A stretch of 64,000 nt of DNA from positions 133,527,241 to 133,591,240 of the forward strand of contig OY282559.1 of the NCBI GenBank assembly GCA_958295665.1, in the 5' to 3' direction. Below, piece by piece: positions 56,360 through 64,000 of this stretch. Numbering within the stretch: position 1 is the first letter of the stretch; each line of letters begins with the position of its first letter. This stretch comes from Tipula vernalis. Its lineage: Eukaryota; Arthropoda; Insecta; Diptera; Tipulidae. The notes beneath the pieces are model-generated. The model made no database searches and was not told the DNA's origin. It saw only the letters and a program-made list of their open reading frames with translations. The position numbers and the translations under genes are program-made.

Positions 56360-56730
56360 GTTCGGAGCAGAATGATCCGCTACTGAGATCGTCTGCTACA
56401 GAGATCCTCCAATCATTATTGCTACAAATGCGTCCAAGTATGGCGTGTTGTTGCCGTATCGTTTCCTAGATGGATCCGAATACCCTATCGCCTTTGCGTC
56501 AAAAAAGTTTTCGATAAGTCAGCATACGGTCAGATTAAAAAGGAGGCGCTTTTTATTATTGATGGGGTTATGAAATTCCACTTGTATATATTTTTATGCC
56601 AGAAAACTTGGGTTCCTAACGGAGCACAAGAAGTTGACCGCATTTTTTCATACAAACAAAAAATTGCCAGTCGCGACATTTCAAAGGCTTCAGCATTGGG
56701 CTCTTGTGCTCCAATAGCCAAAGATGAGGA
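56360..56730 (+). pseudogene. Gypsy RNase H relic
   Basis: Reads PIIIATNASKYGV (Asp to Asn at the first catalytic position), FLDGSEYPIAFASKKFS, ISQHTV, IYGVIKFH-like in a shifted frame, LTEHKKLTAFFHTNKKLPVATFQRLQHWAL. The IAFAS-(K/R)-x-(F/L)...E-K-E-A pattern and the T-(D)-H-K-x-L block are standard Gypsy RNase H. Two frame changes. Confidence 0.7.
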
Positions 56731-56844
56731 ATTTTAACACCATGAAAAATGTTTGACTAATCTGAACCAAGTCAAATGGCACTAGATGACTTACCAACAA
56801 ATTCTTCGCTGATCACGAAGGCACAACTCGATGATTCTATTTTA

Positions 56845-57488
56845 TTGGGTGTGCAAATAAATTTCCGACCTTTTTAGATAGGTGTCGGTAGTATCACTGC
56901 CTGCATGTTATTCAATCGGGGTCGTCAACGCCAAAAGCAAATATCCATAGTTCGAAGGTGATGCTTTGTATTTGGTGGGATATGAAGGGTATCGTCTATT
57001 ATGAGCTGCTGAAATTACGGGACACGTTTATCGACGACAACAGATGGCTTTAAAGCAAGCTCTAGCTGCAAAACGACCGGAATGGGACAAAAGGCACAAT
57101 AAGATTATTTTGCAACATGACAACGCTAGGCCACATGTTGCTATACCTGGCAAAAATTACTTGGACAGGCAGAACTGGGAAATTCTACCCCACCCACCGT
57201 ATTCACCAGACATTCCTCCCTCTAATTACCACTTGTTCCGGTCGATACAATCAGCCCTGGCACAGCAGCACTTTACTTCATATGAAAACGTCAAAAAATG
57301 GGTAGATGACTGGATCGCCTCGAAACCACCAGGCTTCTTCCTTCGGAGAATCCGTTTATTGCCTGAACGATGGGCGAAGGTTATAGCTTCCGAAGGAGCA
57401 TACTTTGAATAAAACATTCTTTCATTTTCTACACAAACTAATGTCTTTTATTTCAGTAAAAAGGTCGGAAATTTATTTGGACACCCAA
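56845..57488 (+). mobile_element. mariner deletion derivative with good terminal inverted repeats
   Basis: TA at 56,843-56,844 and 57,489-57,490 flank 644 bp. The ends TTGGGTGT(G/C)CAAATAAATTTCCGACC pair over about 31 bases with one or two mismatches. The normal length is about 1.3 kb; roughly the first half of the transposase is deleted. The ends look usable, so it could be moved by a transposase supplied in trans. Confidence 0.9.
57044..57412 (+). pseudogene. mariner transposase, C-terminal half
   Basis: 122 intact codons: MALKQALAAKRPEWDKRH, ILQHDNARPH (second catalytic Asp), HPPYSPDIPPSNYHLFRS (third Asp, D34D spacing), LPERWAKVIASEGAYFE and the natural stop. Just upstream WWDMKGIVYYELL continues the family sequence in another frame (first Asp region lost with the deletion). 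The ATG is internal to the ancestral gene, not a true start. The frame is clean to the stop, so the copy is recent relative to its Gypsy host. Confidence 0.85.
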
Positions 57489-57600
57489 TAACAAGAGATT
57501 CTTGGCGCAATTAAGCCATTTTACAATCGCCAGTTTACTTTATTTTTGCGAAAAGTGGTCATCACTGAGATATTAAGTGGATTCTGTAAACGCCACCAAA

Positions 57601-57864
57601 ATCATAATCATCTGAAGTACCCAATAGTAAGATGATCAACTTCAAAAAATCCAAACAAGTTCAACTTGAACCAGAGTTCAGAGTAAGCACCATTACTAGT
57701 AGATATGTACTACCGTTGCCATCACCTACATTTTCGTTGGAAATATAAAGCATAAGCCAGAACCAGAAACAACGATGTGCTTCTTATCAAAAATATTGGA
57801 ATCGAGAAATGAGAGCGGTAATGCGAACCAAACCAACATACCTGTAGACTTTCGTCGCTCAGAG
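57601..57864. other. spacer
   Basis: No recognisable feature between the Gypsy/mariner nest and the next palindrome; part may still be Gypsy sequence. Confidence 0.35.
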
Positions 57865-58733
57865 TGATTCATACCGGTGTGAAGTTTACATTGTGAATTT
57901 TTTGGACAAAATAAAAAATTAGTTTTTGGACAAATGTTTTTGCGAGTGTACATACTTCTTTTAACACTGTATTTAACAAAAATAAAGTTATTCAAATAAA
58001 ACAAGCCTCAAATAATTTCTAACGTTCATTTCCAATATGCTTTTCAACAAATCAAAGAACTTAGCACCACTTTGATATTTTGATATGAGTTGTAGGGCTC
58101 TTGCAAAAAAATTTAGAAAATTAAAAAATCGACGAATTTCGTTTGGAACAAGGACGTTGTTCTCTATTATTCCAAATAGAACGAATCTCAGAGATTGGCT
58201 CATATAGTGACTAAATAGATTGTAAAGGGCATACATTGCGGAATTCAAATCACTTGTGCCATTTCGATATGAGCCGTAGGGCTCTTGCAAAAAAATTTTG
58301 AAAGTTAACAAATCAACAAAAGTGATTTGAATTCCGCAATGTATTCCCTTTATAACCTATATAGTCACTATATGAGCCAATCTCTGTAATTCGTGTTATT
58401 TGCTATAATAGAGAACAACGTCTTTGTTCTAATCGAAATTCGTTGATTTGTTAACATTGAATTTTTTTTTTGGCAAAAGCCCTATGGCGCTTAATTCGTT
58501 GATTTGTTGAAAAGAAAATTAGAAATGAATGTTAGAAATTATTTGAGGCCTATTTTATTTGAATAACCTTATTTTTGTTAAATACACTGTTAAAGGATGT
58601 ACACCCGCATAAATATATGTCCAAAAACTTAATTTTTCTAAAATCTGAATTTTGTCCAAAAACTTCACAGTACACTCGCTTAAATTTTTGTCCCAAAAAA
58701 AAGTGTCCAAAAACCTCACCCCGGTGTGATTCA
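57865..58733. repeat. 870-bp long palindromic (foldback) element
   Basis: Outer ends GATTCATACCGGTGTGAAG and its reverse-complement partner CTCACCCCGGTGTGATTC. The arms of about 380-410 bases pair across the element (TTTTTGGACA, TTAACACTGTATTTAACAAAAATAA, CCTCAAATAATTTCTAAC, GAGAACAACGT, CATTGCGGAATTCAAATCAC). The centre near 58,285 holds a second direct copy of the GAG(C/T)(C/T)GTAGGGCTCTTGCAAAAAAAT block seen at 58,086. No transposase. Confidence 0.85.
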
Positions 58734-61700
58734 TCTTTATTCTATATTCTACTGTGTAATACTGTGAAATTCATTCAATATCCTTAGTCGACGGAGCATG
58801 CAACGGGTGACCAGATCCTAAACGATTAAAGCCGGACGAAGTCCGAAAAGCTTGAAAAACCAGAATATTTCGACTTAATAAACCAGAACAGTTATTAAGT
58901 CTCGAAATATTTTATCTGTTTGATTAAAAAAAAATTCCTGTATTTAATTGGTCAGATGCCTAGTGAAACTTTTGATAGCAAGTTTCAAACCTGCTACCTT
59001 GATTGTTGCAACTAATGCATTGATCATCAAATATGTTGGTTAAATCAGATTCCAAATTTCAATGGAATTGGTGCATAATCACAGAAGTTCCATTTGGAGC
59101 AGGGATGGAATTTTTTAAATAAAACATGGCCAGAATTCAACAAATATTGGAAACACTACTAAGGATACTTTGATCGTTAAGTACAAACCTTTTAAATCAA
59201 AAAATTAGATTCGGCAAAAAAAAAATTGTTTTTTAGGTTTTCAAGCCTTTACTTCATCCCCAGCACTAAATGGAACGCGGACGTTAGTCAATGGATTTTA
59301 ATGAAATTTTATATCTAGGTTATTAAGCCAATTCTATCAGTAGTTCCTTATATAAAAACGAATTATTAGAGCTCTGAAAATTTCCTTGGGACATATCATT
59401 TGGTATAATCAGTTATATAAAATTGATTAATTTCGGCTCCGGAGAATTCTTTCGGCCATATCTTCTGGGATCCGATTTCTAAATTAAACGATGGTGCTAA
59501 TTTTAAAAATGATTTTAGTAAAATTTTATATCTGAGGTGTTAAGCCGATTCAATGTAAAACATTTTCTTGGCATAGATACACAAAGAATCCAGCTATCCG
59601 AAAATGATTGTAAGAACCTAGTGTCTAATCATCAAAATGAAGCTGTCCATCACTGAAATAGTCGATAGTTAGTTATAGTCTGTATAATTATGGTTGGTTA
59701 CAGAAATTTGAGAGATTAAGCGGTCAACCGTCTAGGCTGCTTGAAGGTTATGGCAAAATTAGTCGCCAGATAGAAAACTGTGAAAGTAAGGTGCATGGCC
59801 TTATAAGCTATGTTACCTTCAAATAAGAATTAAATTCATTAACAATTTAAATTGTAAATAATGGTTGAAATATAAAGACAGCTATATGTGAGTACATTAT
59901 CGACAACTTTGACTCATCGCCTATCAATCACAATCAAAAGAGCAATAAAATATTTTCTTTGCAAAATGATTATATTCTTGGCCTTAACACAACCAAATTG
60001 CGATTTAGGTCATGTCAATCATATGTAGTGATGCTGTTTCAACAATTTTTATATATACATTATGTACCTTGCGGTAAAATTACCGCGGAAGTATATAAAG
60101 AGTTGTTCGTATATGCATTTTATAAATGACGAATATTACAATAAGTCTAAATTTCATCACTGTCCCCATTCCGCATAAAATAAAAGTGAAAATGATGTTT
60201 TAATAATAGCCACCACAATATTGCGATGATAAGATCCGCGTGCACTCCCAATACACAGGGTTTATATAAACAATGTAATTTACTGTGTGCGCGCGTATTT
60301 CAATTTTCAATTAGCTGTATTTAGGTATTTACCAATCTGTTAACATGCAAATTCAACATTATACGAACAATACACGTCATTTAAATTTATTTCACTGCAA
60401 TCCGACTATTTTGTAACTAAATTGTATATTGACATCTATTATTATTATTGAGGCGATCGTTAAAAAATCGTAAATCCGTAAAAAAACATAATTTTGATCT
60501 GGTAACATAATAAAGTGCACGCGCAAAAGACGGTCACTGTGTTTATCGTTCTCACAACCAAAATGTTTTTTTTTTTATTGGTTGGTTCGGTTGGTTGTTT
60601 AAGACAAACAAAATGATGACAATCGAAACATAAAATCTGTTTGAGGTTGAAATGTGAAATTTCATAAATTTTATGTATTCATGATAAATTTTGTAAGATA
60701 ATAAAAATTATGATTTTAGCTTTGCGGATGACATGATTTCGACATGCAGGCGGTGCGGTGCGCATATCTAGTCAGCTCCGCACTAATGCAACTTTTAGAT
60801 CGTTGACCTGTATTATATACGGTACATACGCGTATTATAATACATCAATCAAATTCTCATTTAATTCATGTTTCACTGCGCTAACTCCGTGTGACTCCCG
60901 TTTTTAGTTATTTTTTAAACCAACCTACGCGCGCGGGTGATGATTAAAATTCTGATTAGTTACCATGATAATATTATAACTTAACTACTCATCATTCATA
61001 ATGTAAGAAGATAATAACATTTTCGAATACATGTAAAATTATTTTAATTTCTTTTAATTATACAACAACAATATAATATTATGGATATGTATCAAATTAT
61101 GTAATCTCAAGCATATCGTGCCTTAATGGAAATTAAATAATAGATGCGTGTGCCCCTTGATGCGTCTATCGGCGGAGGTGATTTTATATAATGATTGATA
61201 TGTTTCATAATCACCATGGGACGTGAATCTTCTCATATTCATATCTGCTATATTTAAAAACTCATCAATTTTTACAGGTTTAAGATATAACAAGATTTAA
61301 AAACTCGAAAAACTAACATGTGGGTGCCTTATATGTATGTATGTACAATACTCGAACAAGAAATTTAAACTTTTGCACTATATAACACACTTTAATCAGT
61401 ATTCTAGCAACTTGTTAAATTAGCATAATTTGCTGTTTTATTTACATTTTTGTCCATTTAACAACAATGTATACAAAGTTGACAACAGAACAAAAATATC
61501 TTAACGGATAAACATCACACAAAAATTAAACAACAAAGATGCGCAACGGACACAAAACTCCCTGGGTAAAAATTTATCGTTTAATAAAATCGCTAAAACT
61601 TGATATGCAAATTTTAAATATTGTTGTTGTTGTATTATACAGAAACTGTTTAATGTTTTAGTATAATTAATGTATTATAGAATAATCTTGTGATGATATG

Positions 61701-62084
61701 TGCGCAAATCGGATACTGCGTGAATGTTGATGATATGTTATGCAAATCGACTGTTTCAAATATTGTGGGCGGAAGAGCTAGGCCATTTGGGTGCGCTATT
61801 GTTATGTTAATGATTTTGGATCCAAATATCAAAATATTCTTAAGCCTAACCCTAAATGACTAAATGTAAATTTAAGTATTTAAAAAATCCATAAAAACAT
61901 CAATTCAAATTAAAAGAAACAATATACAATACAAGAACCATAGGAAATCACATTTATGCTTTAGTTACCAGTTATTGAAATATATACCTTGGTTTTTGTA
62001 TGATTAATCTTTCAACTAGCTTATCACCCAATTATCTAATTAAGGAATTGCTTTGGGTATCTAAAACTGGGTATAACTCCTTGT
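58734..62084. other. AT-rich tract, mostly unique-looking, no gene recognised
   Basis: A duplicated pair (TTTTATATCT(A/G)GGT..TTAAGCC at 59,308 and 59,526) is the main internal repeat. 60.0-61.9 kb is unusually free of the TE debris seen elsewhere. No ORF over 60 codons with a recognisable product. Confidence 0.4.
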
Positions 62085-62400
62085 ATAAGACTAAGTCTAA
62101 GTTTAAAGTCTAAGATTAAACTTCCAAAATCTAAAGTGAAAAGTGAGTATATAAACTAATGTACAAGGTCCATAGTCTAAACTCAAAAATCTTAAGTCGA
62201 AAATTTAAAGCCCAATACCGAAAGTCTAAGTCTATAATCGAAAGCCTTAATTCTAAAGTTCAACACGAAAGTTTAAAGTCTAATGTCTAAAGTCTAACGT
62301 ATACAATATAAATTCGAAAGTCAAAAATTGAAAGTTTTAAACCAAAAGCCGGACATCGAAAATCTAAATTAAAGGCTAAAGTAAGTTAAAAGTCTGAGAT
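62085..62400 (+). repeat. degenerate (AAAGTCT)n array
   Basis: AAGTCTAA, AAAGTCTAAAGTCTAA and AAATCTAAA(G/T) words recur with a period near 7-14. It ends where the non-LTR element begins. Confidence 0.65.
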
Positions 62401-62402
62401 TC

Positions 62403-63030
62403 GTGCAGATTAATCTGCATCGATCGAAGACGGCTACAAACAACCTAAACCGTCTTTTTATGATTAATGACTGGGATATAGCGCTCATACAGGAACCTTG
62501 AACCAACAATGGGAAGATTAAAGGTTTTACAACCAATACAGGTAAGCTAGTCTACGGCACGGCTGCATATAGGCCGAGGACAGCAATTCTCTGTCGCTTA
62601 AGACACAATATTTTCCCTATTAACCAATTTATTTCTAGGGACATCACGGCGGTTTCAATAGAAATGCCCTTACCCAAAGGAGGCAGGAGGGTGATTAACA
62701 TCTCTTCTGCATATTTTACCGCGGATGAAAATGACCCCCCTCCAGAATTGGTACAGAGCTTCGTGAATTAAAATTCATCATTGGTTGCGACGCTAATGCA
62801 TACCACGTAGTCTAGGGAAGCAGCAACACCATTTTGAATTGTGTTTTGGTAACCACTTAGCAGTAAACAATAAAGGGGGTGATGTCACCTTTGTAAATGT
62901 GGTTAGGAAGGACGTACTGGATCTTAACCTGTCTACCATGGATACCTCCAGTGCAATTATCGACTGGCATTTGTCCTAGGAAGCATCCCTCTCAGATCAT
63001 ATTACATCAGGTTTGATATTAATATACCTT
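62403..63030 (+). pseudogene. non-LTR AP endonuclease domain
   Basis: Reads VQINLHRSKTATNNLNRLF, ALIQEP (catalytic Glu in the QEP motif) followed by a stop, TAAYRPRTAILCR, SRDITAVSIEMP, RRVINISSAYFTADEN and IIGCDANAYHV (Asp and Asn of the GDxNAHH-type motif), then GGDVTFVN...DVLDLNLS. Nicks the target DNA in target-primed reverse transcription. The last SDH motif is visible as PSDH near 63,000. Confidence 0.75.
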
Positions 63031-63041
63031 CAAGACAAGAG

Positions 63042-63596
63042 TTGATGTTAAGGATACCAAAACGCACCAACTGGCCAGTCTATAACGACAGACTTTTGGA
63101 CAATTTAGCTGGTCTACAGACCACGATAAATTCGTTCGAAAAACTCGACAGAGTGGCAAATGACGTTACAGAGGCAATAATTAATGCCTACCACTCAAGC
63201 TCACCCCTGATGCTTATCAGAGGCACAAGGGATGTTCCTTGGTGGAACCAAAACTTGGAAAACATGAGACGAAATGTCCGTAAACTTTTTAATAGGGCTA
63301 AGAGGCCGAACGATTGGACTACCTCTCAGAATTCTTTTACCCAACACAACATAGCTCTTAGGCAGAGCAAAAGACTAAGCTGGAGAGACTTCTGTAAAAA
63401 ACATAGACAAATTAGCTATGGCATGTCGAGACCTTCAGAAGGCACTCTCCTTGGAGCACAGGAATCCCTTGGGATCTGTAAGGAAACCAAGTGGACAGAC
63501 AACCACAACCAGGGAGGAGACTCTGGAATGTCTAGTGAGAGGTCACTTCCCAGAATGTGTAGTACTGAGGGATCAGGAAGAATCCAATGCAAGTAG
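63042..63596 (+). pseudogene. non-LTR ORF2 linker between endonuclease and RT
   Basis: Opens with RIPKRTNWPVYNDRLLDNL, then VPWWNQNLENMRRNVRKLFNRAKR and ALRQSKRLSWRDFC, the (P)WW(N)...LR...R..(F)NRA(K)...W...(K)R..W..FC pattern of this linker in insect LINEs. After about residue 125 the frame shifts and the rest is out of frame. The first Met is internal. Confidence 0.75.
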
Positions 63597-63599
63597 CAG

Positions 63600-64000
63600 T
63601 TTTTCACGTTGGAACGGATAAGTTGGGCAGTCAAACCATTTGCCCTTTCAAATCACCGGGAGGGGACTGCGTATACCCCACTTTTTACAACAAGGAATGC
63701 AGACTTTGCTGCCTTATCTTGCTATATTCTTCAGAGCCAGCTACAGCTTGGAATATGTTCCAAAATGCTGGAGAGAGGTTCGGGTGATTTTTATCTCAAA
63801 AGCGGGAAAAATATCCCCAGAGGAAATTAGGTCTTATAGACCTATTACCCTCACATCATTGATACTGAAAACCATAGAGAAAATTCTGGGACATTGTATT
63901 AAATCCAACACTCTCCAAAGATACCCTCTTGACTCTAGGCAGCACGCCTACCAAATAGGGAAATCAACAGAAACAGCTCTACACGAGCAAACATCGGAAA
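63600..64000 (+). pseudogene. non-LTR RT fingers, truncated by the window edge
   Basis: Pieces in changing frames: FKSPGGDCVYPTF (K-S-(P/A)-G-x-D), YVPKCWREVRVIFISKAGK, RSYRPITLTSLILKTIEKIL and SRQHAYQIGKSTETALH. This is the first part of the RT domain, up to the Q-x-x-(Y/F)-x-x-G-(K/R)-S-T-(E/D) motif. The palm would lie beyond the window. Confidence 0.75.

Larger units (their letters stand above)
56105..57600 (+). mobile_element. Gypsy (Mag-like) relic interrupted by a mariner
   Basis: An RT scrap (LSEECQQLTVINTPSGLFQYE, near 56,160-56,230) is followed by an RNase H block and a post-RNase H region (LDDLPTNSS, ending at the mariner). The sequence resumes after the mariner as TRDSWR. The large gap between the RT scrap and RNase H is an old deletion. 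It predates the mariner insertion at TA 56,843. Confidence 0.65.
62403..64000 (+). mobile_element. non-LTR retrotransposon (LOA/I-like), endonuclease to RT, runs off the window
   Basis: Plus-strand ORF2 starting inside the AP endonuclease, then the linker and the RT fingers. It is related to, but a different family from, the two RNase-H-bearing elements at 3.6 and 8.8 kb (compare KTIEKILGHCIK with KTLERLIDVYIR). Broken by stops and frameshifts. The 5' end abuts the AAAGTCT array, consistent with 5' truncation. Confidence 0.75.

Overview
The window looks like a repeat-rich, AT-rich stretch of an insect genome, probably a fly. The evidence is the mix of relics: mariner and Tc1-like transposons, a Helitron, BEL/Pao and three Gypsy lineages (one with an env-like third gene), RNase-H-bearing non-LTR retrotransposons and a Dong/R4-like non-LTR element. 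I recognise no host protein-coding gene. Nearly every long open frame is either a decayed transposable-element (TE) gene or an artefact of a tandem repeat.

Layout. 0-5 kb: mariner relic (+), Helitron relic (-) with Rep and helicase remnants, a tRNA-like sequence, and a 5'-truncated non-LTR element (-). 5-13 kb: a small inverted-repeat element, a Gypsy integrase tail (-), then a large inverted-repeat structure (about 8.54-12.72 kb) that holds a second copy of the same non-LTR family (+) and about ten copies of a roughly 150-bp repeat whose orientation flips once. 13.8-15.75 kb: a 13-bp minisatellite. 17.6-19.1 kb: a Tc1-like element with long inverted ends and TA flanks. 19.5-19.8 kb: a near-perfect 165-bp-arm hairpin. 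20-24.6 kb: pentanucleotide-like and AT-rich degenerate arrays. 31-33 kb: a repeat of about 110 bp in both orientations. 32.9-35.05 kb: BEL/Pao relic (-).

The most notable locus is 35.6-42.5 kb: hexanucleotide arrays (GGTAAT, AGTAAT, GTTAAT, GGAAAT) split by a nearly complete Dong/R4-like retrotransposon with reverse transcriptase (RT), CCHC knuckle and restriction-like endonuclease. The array blocks on both sides share the same single variant unit next to the insertion, as expected for a target duplication. The upstream array is also in frame with the element's first open frame.

42.5-45.2 kb: Gypsy relic (-) of the errantivirus type. 48.67-49.34 kb: foldback element. 49.56-52.64 kb: Gypsy gag-protease-RT (+), 3' truncated. 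53.9-55.5 kb: a duplicated segment of about 350 bp. 56.1-57.6 kb: a Gypsy relic cut by a mariner deletion derivative with intact terminal repeats. 57.87-58.73 kb: another long palindrome. 62.4-64 kb: the endonuclease and RT start of a third non-LTR element, running off the window.

The genes do not form a pathway. They record successive and nested insertions. Family calls rest on motifs read by eye, without database searches.
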